64,000 nucleotides of DNA from Chaetoderma sp. LZ-2023a (GCA_034401795.1 CM067371.1:77086833-77150832); one strand, 5' to 3'; numbered from the stretch's first letter, positions 9,880 through 21,491 are shown. Numbers and translations: made by a program. Notes: generated from the sequence alone by a model not told the origin.

Positions 9880-11722
9880 TTAGCTCACCTGGCCATTCTG
9901 TGAGTGTGAAGGCGTCGTCCTTCTGACTGTCTGTCCGTCAACTTTTTCTTTAAACAACTTCTCAAGAACCACTGGGCCGATTTCAATTATATTTGACAGG
10001 AAGCATCCTTAGGGCATAGAGATCTGAGTTTCAAACGAAGCCGATCGGCCAATTAGGCCGGTGGCCATCTTGGATTTCTGCGAAGCCACTTGGGAATGAA
10101 TTGAAAACTCATGAAACATCATAAAGGGCAAGAGGTAATCCAAGTTTGTGCGAGAGAACTTGATTGACCATATGGTTTGGCGGCCATATTGGATGACCTA
10201 GTTTTCGTGAAAACGACTTCTCCAGAACCGCTGAAGTGATCAGGCTGAAATTTGCGAGATATTATTAGGGACATTAAAGTTTGTTCAAGGGAAGCTGACC
10301 CGTCAAAAAACATGGCCGCCGTGGGGCAAACAAAATGTAGCGGGTTAGGTGGCCATATTGGATTTTCTTATTTGATGGATTTTGAGGCCGAAATTGTTTT
10401 TTTGGGTATTCTGATCTCGAAACTGTCGGATGAACGGTTTGCCAGCCATCTTGGATCATTTTCCTGCCAAAATCTCCCATACTAAAGCAATGGACAATTT
10501 AAAATGTCTTCTCACGAACTACTGGGTTGATTTCAATTATTTTTCGCAGGAACAATCCTTAGGGCATGGAGATTCAATTTTTTTCAACGAAGCAGATTGG
10601 CCAAATTAGCTAATGGCCATCTTGGATTTTGGTCGATTTAAAATAAAATATCTTTAAAAATCTCTGAACCTGTTTGGGGCATCCACTCAAAACTCATGAA
10701 AGAGCTGAATCAAGTTTGTTCAAGGGAACTTGATTGGCCAAATAGTTCTGATCTTGGATGACCTAGTTTTCATGAAAATGACTTCTCCAGAAACGCTGAA
10801 TGGATCGGGCCGAAATTTGAGATATGATTTGGGACTAAGGGCCATTAAAGTCTGGTCAAGGGAAGTACAAAAATATGGTCACCATGGACCAATCAAAATG
10901 TAACATGTTTGGCGACCATATTGGATATTTTTATTTGATGGATTTGGTTAGCTGAAATTGGTTTTATAGAGGTTTTTATGTATGCTGATTTCAAATTTTC
11001 CATTTTCGAAACAGTGAGATAAACGATAAAGCCATCGTGGATCTTTTTCCCGCCAAAACTCCCATACTAAAGCAATGGGAAATTTAAAATGTCTTCTCGA
11101 AAACCGCTAGGCCGATTTCAAGTATATTGGACAGGAAACATCCTTAAGGCATAGGGATACAACTTTGTTCAAAGCAAGATGATCGGCGAATTTAGCCGGC
11201 TTTTAGAAACTTCTTTTAAAATCTTCTCCGAAACTTTGTTGGGGAGAATTGATGCAAGCCTCATGAATATGATCTAGGGCAAGACCTGAACCAATTTTGT
11301 TGGAGGGAACTTTATTTGCCAAAGTAGTTCAGCGCCTGTCTTGGATGGCCTAGTTTTCGCGAAAACAACTTTTCCAGAACTGCTGAATGGATCAGGCCGA
11401 ATTTGGCAAATATGATTAGGGTCAAAACGCCATTAAAATTTGTCCATGGACAGTTGATATGTCAAAAAACCATGCCCGTCATGAATCAATCAAAATTTAG
11501 TGTTTTTGGCGATCATCTTGTATTTTCTGCAAATTTCTGAGAAAATCATGAGGACTTATAGTTATTAACTACTGGGCCAATTTTAATCAAACTTGGCTAA
11601 ACCGTCTTCACAGAAATTTGATTGGTAAATTATTTTTTGTGTGGTCATCTCGTCTTGTTCAATTGTGCAAGTGGCCAATAATTCCAGGTGAGCCATACAG
11701 GCCCATTGGGCCTCTTGTTTTT
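9880..11722 (+). repeat. long interspersed repeat E, copy 2 (about 1.8 kb, internally repeated)
   Basis: Opens 'TTAGCTCACCTGGCC' and closes 'GAGCCATACAGGCCCATTGGGCCTCTTGTTT'. Inside, a block of about 550-600 bp recurs three times: 'AA(A/T)GTCTTCTC..GAACC(A/G)CTGGGCCGATTTCAATTATATTTGACAGGAA', then a GCCATCTTGGATTTT phrase and 'TTTTCATGAAAACGACTTCTCCAGAA', beginning near 9950, 10500 and 11088. Open frames at 10119-10485 are chance frames in it. Confidence 0.65.
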
Positions 11723-11761
11723 CGAATAGCAGAAGTAAGCGAGTACCTGTTTGATTGCTGC

Positions 11762-11950
11762 GTGCCACTAGACAATAATTTCAATAGGCAATAACTCTGG
11801 AACTGCTAAATATTTTGAAAACAATTTGACTGAAAATTGTTGGTGGCTTAGCCACCAACAACTTTGAGTAAAATTGTTTTCAATATATTTAGCATATCCA
11901 GAGTAAAAACCCCTGGAAAATGTAGTCTGCTGAAATTTAGCAGACTGGAG
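11762..11950. mobile_element. family B variant ('GGTGGCTTAGCCACC' type)
   Basis: Core 'TTGTTGGTGGCTTAGCCACCAACAA' is a perfect 25 bp palindrome (about 11838-11862); outer arms as in 7283-7445. Confidence 0.7.
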
Positions 11951-12724
11951 AGTTACTGGTTAAAGTGTGTCCAGAACATATAGATTTATGTCCAGTTGTA
12001 GACCAGGAGTATTCCTGAAAGGTTAAGACTACAAATCCAGCCATTACAGTGAATATTTTTTTGGCTTGAAAATGGACATTTGTTAAAACCCCTGCAGAGG
12101 CCATTAATTAACCTTTTCACTCCTGCAGACCAGAATTTGCAACATTTATTGCAATGTAGGAAATTATTTTCAAAAATATTCACCAGGTCATCTATATGCA
12201 TGTTCTGAACGGGAGATGGTATGAGTTCAAGGATGAAGGGGTTACGTTGTGGTAACTATGCATGCTCTGTCCTCTAAGGTTTATTCCCATTCTTCGCATT
12301 GTGAATAAGTTTAATTATATAATGGCACTATAGAGGAGCGTGAGAGAGGACAATGAAAGGCATGTGAAAGAGAAGAGAGCATATGGAAAGGGGTATGGGA
12401 ATGTGGGTGTGGGATAAAGCCTACTCAATAATTTACATCAACTTTGAACTTTATTTCTTCGCTTAGTTTGCGTCAGAATATCGTCAGAATATCGTAACTA
12501 GCATGGACACACCACTGCGAGCTAGCCTAAATGAGGAAGCATAATACTTTCAATTCTACACCACCCCGCCCGCTGTTTAGAGTTTGCATGACCTGCTTGG
12601 TTGGTCTAAGTGTGGTATATGGTTTCTGTTCATTTACAGTTCAGCTCACAAATAACGTAAAAAGTTTCTAAAACAAAAACAGAAACATGTTATTTAGTAC
12701 AATTTTGAACACGATTTAAGAAAG

Positions 12725-12915
12725 TAAATGTTCTGTTGAATATGTTAGACTGAATTTGACTGGAAGCCATTGCTGCCTTAGGCAATACGTTTTATTTTGT
12801 TTTGGAAACAAATTATTTCTAACCTGTACTATAGAAGATAGTGTTCCTGAAAGCTGTTGCTATCTTACACAACACCTTTCAGGAAAACAATTTTCAAAAT
12901 TATTAGTCAGAAACA
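12725..12915. mobile_element. two partial B-type palindromes, interleaved
   Basis: 12735-12785 is a left half of a B core that breaks off at 'TTAGGCAATACG'; 12830-12900 has arms 'TTCCTGAAAGCTGTTG' / 'CAACACCTTTCAGGAAAACAATTTTCAAAA'. Probably an insertion into, or recombination between, two copies. Confidence 0.4.
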
Positions 12916-12919
12916 AGAT

Positions 12920-13325
12920 GAACACCAATCTGATGTATTGGTAACGGATCTGCATCTGCAGTGATTGAAGATGAGAAGTTATCGATAAAAGTCTTATTTT
13001 AAACTAGGCAATAGAAAAATTCAATAATTGTTTATAGCACAAAGTAAAACCTTGAACAAAATAAGGAAATGGTCGATTTCTGTGCTGCATTTAAAAGAAG
13101 AAAATTAATTAAGGCTCTATAAATACAGTTTTAATTTCCGTCGATGTTCACACTAAAGAAATCTGTGTTGATATGACGATGAGCAGTAAATTGTTTGTTT
13201 TTGCTACTGATGAGTAAACTTCCATATATCGACAGCGGGAAAGAGGGAGAGGATACGGAAGGAAGAGCGGGTGGCTGAGAATGGAAGGGGAAGGTGGTTT
13301 CAGTGCACATATTTTTATTCACCCA
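12920..13325. other. no recognisable feature
   Basis: AT-rich DNA without a convincing frame; a purine-rich run at about 13240-13290 (GGGAAAGAGGGAGAGG..GGAAGG). Confidence 0.4.
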
Positions 13326-13550
13326 TTACCCATTTAATGACTAAATTAGGTCAGGAATATCGAAATAAATGCTTATTAAATGTTCATTTTCAGGCTAAGA
13401 GAAGACTATTTTTGAAAATTTACCACTGTAACTGAGCCAGTCATTTCAGTGATAAATTTCCAGAAATATTCCGCTATTGGCCTGTAAATAGGCATTCACA
13501 AAGACCACTGCAGAAGCCATTTTTGACTGGCTTCGTCATGAAAGGGTTAG
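13326..13550. mobile_element. family A MITE with shortened centre
   Basis: Right end 'GAAAGGGTTAG'; the left hairpin arm lacks the 'GAATGACTGGCTCG' segment, so the hairpin is asymmetric. Confidence 0.65.
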
Positions 13551-13780
13551 CCATCTATCACTCACTTGGCCAAAACCAGTGTCTGCATTGGTCTTGGGAA
13601 ATGTCCATTTGCAGAACAAGAGATAATTTCTGTAAATTTACCACTAGAATGACTGACTCGATAACCGAGCCTGTCATCCTAGTGGTAAATTTTCAATAAT
13701 AGTCATCTTGGTTTGCAAATGGATATTTTCTGAGAAAATTTTAATTTTATTAAACAAATTTTGAGGGTTAAAGGGTTAAC
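13550..13780. mobile_element. family A MITE, abutting the previous copy
   Basis: Hairpin 13605-13730 around GACTCGATAACCGAGCC; right end 'TTTGAGGGTTAAAGGG-TTAA'. Confidence 0.7.
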
Positions 13781-13875
13781 GCTACTGACTAGCTTGGCCA
13801 GCCAGAAATTTATTTCCAGGGTTATTTTATATTTTTCACTATATATATATATAGAGTGAAAAATAAATGCTTGAT

Positions 13876-14107
13876 TTAACCCTCAAATATGTTTTAAAAA
13901 ATTGCAATTTTCTGAATTTAAAATGTACATTTGCAGTCAAAGAGAAGACTTTGAAAATTTACCACTGGAATTACTGGCTTGGTTATCAAGCCAGTCATTC
14001 CAACAGTAAATTTTCAAAAACAGTGTTCTCTTAATCGGCAAATAAAGGTTTTTCAAGACCGGTGCAGAAGCCATTTTTGGTCAACTTCATTGGTAGCTTA
14101 TGGTTAA
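13876..14107. mobile_element. family A MITE
   Basis: TTAA-CCCTCAAATATG left end ('CCCTCAAAT' subfamily), hairpin around 'GGCTTGGTTATCAAGCC' and right TTAA. Confidence 0.75.
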
Positions 14108-14142
14108 TACTAGCTGCTCAGTCTCAACTAAAAACAGCCCCT

Positions 14143-14374
14143 TTAACCCTCAAATTTGTATTAAAAAATTCAAGTTTCTCATTAAAAATGTCAATTTGCA
14201 GACCAAGAGAAGACTATTTTTGAAAATTTACCACTGGAATGACTGGCTTGGTTATCGAACCAGTCATTCCAATGTTAAATCTTCAAAATTAGTTCTTTCT
14301 TTGTCTGCAAATGGACATTTCTCAAAACCACTGCAGAAGCCGTTTTTTGGCTGATATGAGTGTTAATGGGTTAA
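14143..14374. mobile_element. family A MITE, near full length
   Basis: TTAA-CCCTCAAATTTG left, '..ATGAGTGTTAATGGG-TTAA' right, full hairpin 14188-14325. A chance frame (14100-14354) runs through it, a recurring artefact of this family. Confidence 0.8.
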
Positions 14375-14707
14375 ATGTGGGCCACACAATAAAGCACCTC
14401 TTGAGAGCCTTTGTTACTCATGCAATTTAACTCAATGCATAGTTTGAGGAAAGAAAGCTCATTTTGGGACTAACCGAATAATGAATTTATTCAGCCATGA
14501 TTTAATTTGGTGAAGACAGAGGCATAGAGTGCTAACAGGAATGACACAAATGAAATTCACATTGTACCCCACTACACCCACACCCTTCCATTCACCTCTA
14601 TGAGGGGACAACAAGAGTTTATTGGAGACCAATTTATTGTATAATACCACAATATTCTGTACCATTTTTTGAAAATAATTAGACTAAGTTATTGCTCCCT
14701 TAGCTTC

Positions 14708-14942
14708 TTAAACCTTTAATGGTCAAGCCCTCCCAAACCGGCCTCTGTTATTGGTCTTATGGAATGTCCATCTACAGGCCAAGAGAATACATTTTTGAAA
14801 ATTTACCACTGGAATGATTGGCTCGATAACCGATGAGCCAGTAAGTCATTCCAGTGGTAAACTTTCAAAAATAGTCTTGTCCTGCAAATGGATATTCACT
14901 GAGCAAATTTTTTTTAACAATCCTTCTCTTTAAAGAGTTAAC
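14708..14942. mobile_element. family A MITE
   Basis: TTAA-ACCTTTAATGGTCAAGCC left; the central loop carries a duplicated 'GATGAGCCAGTAAGTC' so the palindrome is interrupted. Confidence 0.7.
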
Positions 14943-15004
14943 ATCAGATGCTTTATATTCAGTATGGTTGTCATGACAATGCAGACTGAGGTACACTGTT
15001 TATG

Positions 15005-15186
15005 ACCATTAACTGTTTCAGTCTTACAGCTCTGATATACAAACAAGTGCATAGAAAATAGTTTACCTGGAAGCTGTTGTGGCACTAAGCATTAACACAT
15101 TTCAGTCAAATTATTTCAGAAGAATATTCTACACCCTTTGTGATGGCCTGAAATTTTGTTGCTGAAATTTCAATGTGAGGGGGTTA
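15005..15186. mobile_element. B-type palindrome, degraded
   Basis: Left 'TTTACCTGGAAGCTGTTGTGGC', right 'AACACATTTCAGTCAAATTATTTCAG'; right outer arm ends '..GAGGGGGTTAA'. Confidence 0.45.
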
Positions 15187-15265
15187 ATTCATTGTTGAAT
15201 CGGTACCATCTGTCACTTTCTAAGACTTCACACACCTTTCTTTGAAATAAAGAATTACAGATATT

Positions 15266-15480
15266 TTACCCTCAAATTAACATGTTAATGGTCAATAAAG
15301 CCAGAAATGGATTCTGCACTGGTTTTGAGAAATGTCTATTTACAGAACAAAAGTAAGACTGAATCAGACAGTTCAGTGGTAGAGCTTTAAAAAAAAAAGT
15401 TCTTGGCCTGCAAATTTACATTTATTAGACAAAAAATTTAGATTTACTTGACCATTAGAGCAGTAACTGTCCATTAATGT
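15266..15480. mobile_element. family A MITE, degraded
   Basis: Outer arms recognisable (TTACCCTCAAAT; CTTGACCATTAGAG) but most of the hairpin centre is deleted. Confidence 0.5.
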
Positions 15481-15484
15481 CCTG

Positions 15485-15710
15485 TTAACCCTTTAATGGT
15501 CAAATTTTGTCAAGAAAATCAAAATATTTACTTATTGAATGTCCAATTTCAGGCCAAGAGAGGGCTATTAAAAAATATTTACCACTAAGGACTGGCTCGG
15601 TTATTGAGCCAGTCATTCCAGTGGTAAATTAAAAAAAATAGTCTGTAAATGGACATTCCACAAGACCATAGCAGAGTCCGGTTTTGACCTGTGTGACCAT
15701 TAAAGGGTTG
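15485..15710. mobile_element. family A MITE ('TGGTCAA' subfamily), near full length
   Basis: TTAA-CCCTTTAATGGTCAAA left and TGACCATTAAAGGG-TTG right give a clear terminal inverted repeat of about 14 bp. Confidence 0.8.
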
Positions 15711-15767
15711 ATGCAGCCTACAGCTGTTGCTGTCTGATTTAGCAACATCTTACAGTAATATTGATTC

Positions 15768-16009
15768 TTAACCCTCTTAACACTCACGCTGGCCAAGCAC
15801 CCTCTGCAATGGTCTTGAGAAACTGTTGATTTACAAAACAAGAAAATACAGCTAGTTTTGAAAATTTACCACTGAAATGACTGGCTCGATAATCGAGCCT
15901 CTCATTCCAGTGGTGAAATTAAAAAAATAGTTCTCTTGGCCTGCAAATGAAGATTCACTGAGCATGAATTTAAATTTCCTTGACGAATGTTGGCCATTTA
16001 ATGGTTAAT
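15768..16009. mobile_element. family A MITE
   Basis: TTAA-CCCTCTTAACACTCA left; right outer arm ends 'GGCCATTTAATGG-TTAA'. The two sides belong to different A subfamilies, suggesting recombination between copies. Confidence 0.7.
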
Positions 16010-16139
16010 TAAGAACAATTATTTTATTAAAGGGAATGGCCACAAAGGCAGATTTTCGTCGCTTGATTAACTAAAGTTCGATTGTATATAAACATTTTCT
16101 GAGTTTTCCCGCTAAATTTAACCGAGACTCTCTAATTGA

Positions 16140-16475
16140 CCTTTCCATTTTTAACTATGCCCCGCCCATCACTAGCCAAGCTCCACCCACACCTGTTTGG
16201 ATTGATCGATCCCCGAATGCCCTAGCTATCAATTTCCTGAAAACTATACAGGGAAGCTGTTGAATGTTTTGTAACTAATTAGACTGGGTGCTGTTGCTGC
16301 CATAGGCAGCAACAGCGCCCAGTCAAATTAGTTTCAAAATATTCAACAGAATATTTATTAAATAGTAAAAGCAAACAATTTGTACAACAGCCCATAGACC
16401 GTCATCAAATATGTCATTGTACACATCACGCAGTTCATTATGACGTCATATGATGGGTGGGAACTCTGGAAAGGT
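16140..16475 (+). mobile_element. family D element (about 350 bp, CCTTTCCA termini, B core inside)
   Basis: Left 'GACCTTTCCATTTTTAACTATGCCCCGCCCATC', right 'GACGTCATATGATGGGTGG..CTGGAAAGGTGAATTG'. The B hairpin (TTTTGTAACTAATTAGACTGGGTGCTGTTGC..GGCAGCAACAGCGCCCAGTC) sits at 16265-16360, followed by 'AATATTTATTAAATAGTAAA'. Contains TGACGTCA at about 16441. Confidence 0.75.
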
Positions 16476-16619
16476 GAATTGATGAATTTAAATTCCCTAT
16501 TATACCTATTCATGTATGTGAGTGATTTGCGTATGATATAATTATAGATAACTTTTTGCCTATCTTATGTGGCCACCTCATCTAGCACCAGAAACTGATC
16601 ACTAAAGCCAGCTGGTCGC

Positions 16620-16827
16620 TAAACCCTTTAACACATACAAAAAATGTCCATTTGCAGACCAAGAGAAGACTATTATTTTTAATTTACCACTGGAATGACT
16701 GGCTCGGTTATCGAACCAGTCATTCCAGTGGTGAATTAAAAAAAATAGTCTTCTCTTGATTTGCAAATGGACATTTCTCAAGATCACTGCAGAAGCCATT
16801 TTTGGCTGATATGAGTTAAAAGATTAA
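16620..16827. mobile_element. family A MITE
   Basis: Clean hairpin 16645-16772 around 'GGCTCGGTTATCGAACC'; left outer arm short (CCCTTTAACACATAC). Confidence 0.75.
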
Positions 16828-17139
16828 TAAAATTCAGTTGGAATTTGAACAGTGACTTTTGGAAACAATAGAATAGACGGTGGTTCTATGAGAAAAGTGG
16901 ACAGGTAGTCTTTTTAGTTATTTAGTTATATCTAGTTGGACCCAAAAGGTGAGTGGTCTCTGAACCAGAGTTGTTTTGTTTGTGAGAAACTTAATTACAG
17001 TATAACATATTGGTAAACACATGTCCAAATGACCTAGCTTACAGGTAAGCGTGATCAGCTGCTAGCATAATACCAATAATCAATAGGGAATGAGCTATCT
17101 TTCCTGGAAGTGATAATTAGCACAATTAATGGTCAAGCC

Positions 17140-17375
17140 AGCCTTTAATCCTTGAATTTGTTCAAGAAAAATTCCATTTTCTCATAGGAAATGTCCATTT
17201 GCAGACCAAGAGAAGACTATTTTAGAAATTTTACCACTGGAATGACTGGCTCAGTTATCGAGCCAGTCATTCTAGTGGTAAATTTTTAAAAATAGTCTTC
17301 TCATGGTTTGCAAATGGACATTTCTCAAGACCAATGCAGAAGCTGTTTGTGGCTGATAAGAGTGTTGAAGGGTTA
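17140..17375. mobile_element. family A MITE
   Basis: Left outer arm 'CCTTTAATCCTTGAATTTGTTCAAG', complete hairpin 17188-17312, right '..GTGTTGAAGGG-TTAA'. Confidence 0.75.
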
Positions 17376-17419
17376 ATGGTCAAGCCAGCTCAAACTGGTT
17401 TCTACAGTGATCCTAATGC

Positions 17420-17700
17420 AGTATCTACATCATGTTGTGGGCGAGAAGTGTAGGCGGGTGGCAGCTGCAAAGTACTATTTAGCTATACTAAGCACACATG
17501 TGATGCAGATATGTAAATTAAATTACCTGCTGATTGAAAAGATACCTACATGCATATCACCTGTTATTTGATTGCCTAAAATTGATGATGGAATGAGGGT
17601 GGGCGACGAATTACAATTTTCTTCAATTCTCATCACACCGCCTACGTATGACATTTTATCACCAACCCTCATTCCTCCTCATGTAGATACTCTTACTTGT
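17420..17700. repeat. possible diverged inverted-repeat element
   Basis: 'GTATCTACATCATG' (17421) pairs with 'CATGTAGATAC' (17680), and 'GGAATGAGGGTGGGCGA' (17591) with 'TCACCAACCCTCATTCC' (17659). No target duplication is evident. Confidence 0.3.
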
Positions 17701-17705
17701 TAGCA

Positions 17706-18300
17706 TTGTTAGCTTATATGCCATGATGACCATTTGTCATCGCTTTTTCATTTAAATGTCTTCTCAAGAAACACTGGGCTGATTTCAATCAAATTTATTA
17801 GGAGGCATCCTTGGGTCATAGAAAGTCAAGATTGGCTCAAAGGAAGTGGATTGGTTGATTTGTGCATGGATTTTGCACTATTTTTGGAAGAAACCCATAA
17901 AAAAATCTCCAGAACCGCTAAATGGATCAGGCTGAAATATGTCAAATATGATTAAGAAGTAAGGGTTATTAAACTTTATTCAACAGAAGTTGATACATTG
18001 AAAAAAAACATGGCTGCTGTGGAATAGTCAAAATGTCCAATTTGGCAGCCATATTCGATTTTTTTTTATTTCATGGATTTTGATGGCGAGAATTGCTTTA
18101 TGTTTTAAAATATTACTCCTAAAATACCAAGCCACAATATGTACCTTTACAACTTAAATGACTGTTTCTAACCAGAACTGTTGAATTTCTTGCAAAAACT
18201 ATATACGGCTCAACATGTAAAACCTGCCTTTTTGTTTGAAATTCTGGTGTTCCATATGAGTGGTATAGACATAGGCCCCTTGGGCTTCTTGTTTAAGCCA
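17706..18300 (+). repeat. long interspersed repeat E, copy 3
   Basis: 'TTAGCTTATATGCC' start, 'AAATGTCTTCTCAAGAAACACTGGGCTGATTTCAATCAAATTT' block, and the end phrase 'GACATAGGCCCCTTGGGCTTCTTGTTT'. Confidence 0.6.
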
Positions 18301-18324
18301 TCTTGGCCGCCGCCTGATGTAGAT

Positions 18325-18500
18325 GCAGCTAAGATATGTCCACTTGCAGGCCAAGAAAGGATTTCAAATTACGACTAGAATAACTGGCTTAATAATTGAG
18401 CCAGTAATTCTGGTGGTAAATATTAAAAAATTATCTGAGCAATCACTAAAACAAAAACTTGAATTTTTATGACTGATTTTGACCATTACCCTGTAATCCG
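18325..18500. mobile_element. family A MITE, degraded
   Basis: 'ATGTCCACTTGCAGGCCAAGAAAGG' left arm and 'AATTCTGGTGGTAAAT' right arm; termini lost. Confidence 0.5.
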
Positions 18501-18551
18501 TTCATCAGGATTTTCTGATAGTAATTTAACTGACTCATCCTGTGTTGCTTT

Positions 18552-18783
18552 TTAACCCTTTCATGGTGAAGTGGTCCAAAACCGGCCTCTTCATTGGTAT
18601 TTAAGAATATCCATTTACAGTCCAAGAGAATACAATTTTTTTTGAAAATTTGGTGTCAAATGACTGGATCTGATTACCAAAACAAGTCATTCCAGTGGTA
18701 AGATTTAAAAAAAATAGTCTTCTCAGCCAATAAATGGATATGCAGTAAGCAAATATTTTGATTTTCGTTTAACCAGCTGAACA
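18552..18783. mobile_element. family A MITE
   Basis: TTAA-CCCTTTCATGGTGAAG left; arms present but centre degenerate (GGATCTGATTACCAAAACAAGTC). Confidence 0.65.
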
Positions 18784-18831
18784 AGGCAGCAACAACTTTC
18801 GATTTAATAATTTGCTAGGTGTGTCAGTATG

Positions 18832-18847
18832 CCCCCCCCCCCCCCCC
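18832..18847. repeat. poly(C) tract
   Basis: Sixteen C residues, interrupted by nothing. Confidence 0.9.
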
Positions 18848-18849
18848 TA

Positions 18850-19359
18850 TAAACAAAAGATTGTTAAAGGCTGGAGGTAATGCTGAATGAATATTAGATG
18901 TTGCTGAAAGTTGTTTAAATTCGGAAAGTATTTAGTAAAGTATCAAGTTTCTCAGAATGTATAGCATTTAATATTTTTGATGATTGTTCTGTGCATAGCT
19001 GGATAATGGTGGACAAGGACAAAAGCTATTGTGCAAGGCCACTGGCTTTTTACAGCAAATAAAACAAAGCACAACTGAGTTCCAGAAGCTTCACTTGAAA
19101 TGTTCATTATAAGTGATTTATTGTTCAAAGATTTTCTTGGCCTGCTCTGCCTCAAGCCTTTCATCCTTAGAGTTAAAGGCTGGCTGAAATTAAACAATGC
19201 TGACAGTTTGCTCCTTAAATCCTGGCTGATTGATTGCCAGATTGCAGCAATTCTGAGGGTGGATTTCTAATTGACAATTCTTGTGTTCCCTCGCCCCTCG
19301 CCTTCATGCCCTATATTTTACAGGGTCAAATCAGCCATTGTCTCCTCAGCGTCAACACG
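18850..19359. other. no recognisable feature
   Basis: Single-copy-looking AT-rich DNA; the longest frame (minus, 18952-19197) has no recognisable motif or coding character. Confidence 0.4.
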
Positions 19360-19565
19360 TTAGCCCTTTATAAACCATCAAATTTGTTCAAGAAAATTTC
19401 GATTTTCTCATAGATGTTCATTTGCAGACCAAGAGAAGACTATTTTTGAAAATTTACCACTGGAATGACTGGCTCAGTTATCGAGCCAGTCAGTACAATG
19501 GTAAAATTTCAAAATAGTTGTCTTTTGGTCTACAAAGACCACCGCAGCTTGTGTGTTAAAGTGTT
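19360..19565. mobile_element. family A MITE
   Basis: TTAG-CCCTTTATAAACCATC left, hairpin 19413-19540; right outer arm shortened. Confidence 0.7.
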
Positions 19566-19569
19566 TCTG

Positions 19570-19728
19570 GTCAAGCTGACCAAAACCTGTCTTGAGAAGT
19601 GTCCATTGTCAGGCCAAGAAAAGACATTCTTTTTAAATTTTATCAATGATAACTAAGCCATCATTCCAGTTGTAAATTTTCACCTGAACATTCAGTAAGC
19701 AAAGGTTTTGACAATCTTGATCATTAAC
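19570..19728. mobile_element. family A fragment
   Basis: 'GACCAAAACCTGTCTTGAGAAGTGTCCATTGTCAGGCCAAGAAAAGAC' and a right end 'TTGATCATTAA' that shares its TTAA with the next copy. Confidence 0.5.
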
Positions 19729-19960
19729 CCTTTAACACTTGAATTTGTTTGAGAAAACTTAAATTTTCTCATAGAAAATGTCCATTTGCAGACCAAGAGA
19801 AGACTATTTTTTAAGATTTACCACTGGACTGACTGGCTCGTTTATCGGGCCAGTCATTCCATTGGTAAATTTTCAAAAATTGTCTTCTGGTCTGTAAATG
19901 GATATTTCTTAATACCACTGCAGAAGCCGCTTTTGACTGATATGAGTGTTAACGGGTTAA
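19724..19960. mobile_element. family A MITE, full length
   Basis: TTAA-CCCTTTAACACTTG .. GAGTGTTAACGGG-TTAA; hairpin 19778-19905 around 'GGCTCGTTTATCGGGCC'. Confidence 0.8.
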
Positions 19961-20098
19961 AGGGTTGACACCTAATTAGAATACAGGTGATCTCGATCTT
20001 GGTTCCATTTCATATAAAAGCTTGTTCCAGTTAAATCGGATTCAAAATATGATAAAATGTTATAAGTATGTTAGGTCTACTAATTTACAAAAGAACAG

Positions 20099-20153
20099 CG
20101 TGCGTGCGTGCGTGCGTGCATGTGTGTGTGCATGCGTGCGCGCGTGCGTGCGT
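20099..20153. repeat. (GTGC)n microsatellite
   Basis: GCGTGCGTGC repeats interrupted by GTGTGT and GCGCGC, running into the G tract. Confidence 0.9.
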
Positions 20154-20155
20154 GT

Positions 20156-20196
20156 TGGGGGGGGGGGGGGGGTTGTTGGGGAAGGGGAGGGGCAGA
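20156..20196 (+). other. G-quadruplex-prone G tracts
   Basis: A run of about 17 G, then GGGG-AA-GGGG-A-GGGG: well over four G4 tracts with short loops. Confidence 0.6.
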
Positions 20197-20224
20197 ACAT
20201 AGTACTTAGTGCACCCACCATCAA

Positions 20225-20430
20225 ACCCCTTAACACTCAATGTGGACAAAAATGCTGCAGTGGTCAGGAGAAATGTCCATTTGCAGACCTGAAGAGATTG
20301 TTTTTGAAAATGTACCTCTCGAATGACTGGGTCGATAACCTAGCCAGTCATTCCACTGAAAATTTTCCAAAATAATCTTGCTCTGCTCTATGAGAAAATT
20401 GGAATTTGATGTTTTGGACAAATTTAAGGG
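20225..20430. mobile_element. family A MITE
   Basis: 'CCCTTAACACTCAATGTGG' left, hairpin around 'GGGTCGATAACCTAGCC'; right side eroded. Confidence 0.65.
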
Positions 20431-21300
20431 ACTAAATACGGGGTCGGTAAACTATACAGTGTTTTGATAGTCTCATGTTTTGTTGTATAATCAATCAATC
20501 AATTTACATGCATCTGATGGCTTAATACCCTGTGGCAGAAACAAAGTCCATAATGATCTGGAAACTAAAACACAAACACAGATATCCGGGCTTCTGTTGG
20601 TTTGTTTTTTTGCAGACTGATGAAAGCGAGACACAAGACTTAAAATTGGTAATTGTTTGAGTCGCAGGATGTTTTACACGCGTGCAAACTTGGGTTTTAT
20701 TTTAACACACCGTTTATCTTAGGCCAAATATATTTGTGAGTGAATTTAGCAAATTTGCCCGCAAAAGCCCGACAAAACAAATGAAAATAAACAACTCTGT
20801 TTATTATAGATCAACTGATTAATGGTAATGATAATTCAATAGACAGGAAGGTGACCAAAAAAACGTGAATAACGACTAATTATGAAGACTGCACAGACAA
20901 TACATCAGTATCACAAAACATTTAAAGCAAGAAGACAACGCAATGACAGTTTTCATTCAGATTGTTCGTAAATCACGATCACGTGATATGCTTATTGCCT
21001 GATGTTTATCTTCATCACAATTTAACACTCACCCATATATCCCGGAAAAATTTGTTCTTTACAATATAAAACATATTTTGTTGAATATTTTAAAATTTAT
21101 TTAACTGGGAGCCATTGCTGCCTTAAATACCTAACTAGATTAGAAAAAGCGAGAGTTCTCCACAAACCAATTTAAGGTATTGTTTGGTGCTTATGCCAAA
21201 TACACACTAATTGAAAATGATAATTACATGATGATTTATAAGATGAGACTAGTTTATATACAATATCCCGAGGACTGATACCGTACAAAATTTATGATCA
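20431..21300. other. mostly single-copy AT-rich DNA
   Basis: No supported gene. 21075-21125 is a left half of a B core (TTGTTGAATATTTTAAAATTTATTTAACTGGGAGCC) without its partner arm. CACGTG occurs near 20989. Confidence 0.4.
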
Positions 21301-21307
21301 TCCTTAG

Positions 21308-21342
21308 GGTGGGGGCGGGGATGGGGTGGGGGATCAATGAGC
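21308..21342 (+). other. G-quadruplex-prone motif
   Basis: GGGTGGGGGCGGGGATGGGGTGGGGG: at least four G tracts of 4-5 with loops of 1-2 bases, about 155 bp left of the next transposon. Confidence 0.55.
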
Positions 21343-21469
21343 TGACTGGTTAATTAAAAGCTAAGTGTTAAAAGCTACGTGTTAATTCTTTTCGTGAAGA
21401 TCTCAGCTCAAACATAAACATTATTTATTCCCACGCAAAAGTATGTCATATAGTAATCACTTAATAGTC

Positions 21470-21491
21470 TGTCTGTCTGTCTGTCTGTCTA
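21470..21491. repeat. (CTGT)n microsatellite
   Basis: About five CTGT units immediately left of the transposon end. Confidence 0.85.

Noticed and set aside
10119..10485. Short frames on both strands in the 9.9-11.7 kb region
   Set aside because: They lie in an interspersed repeat whose other copies carry stops in the same places; no domain or codon signal.
14100..14354. Recurrent frames with 'KRRLF..KIYHWNDWLGYRASHS' phrases (also 2096-2521, 8801-9091, 19786-19968, 59245-59427)
   Set aside because: All are translations of the family A MITE hairpin; similarity reflects the DNA repeat, not a protein family.
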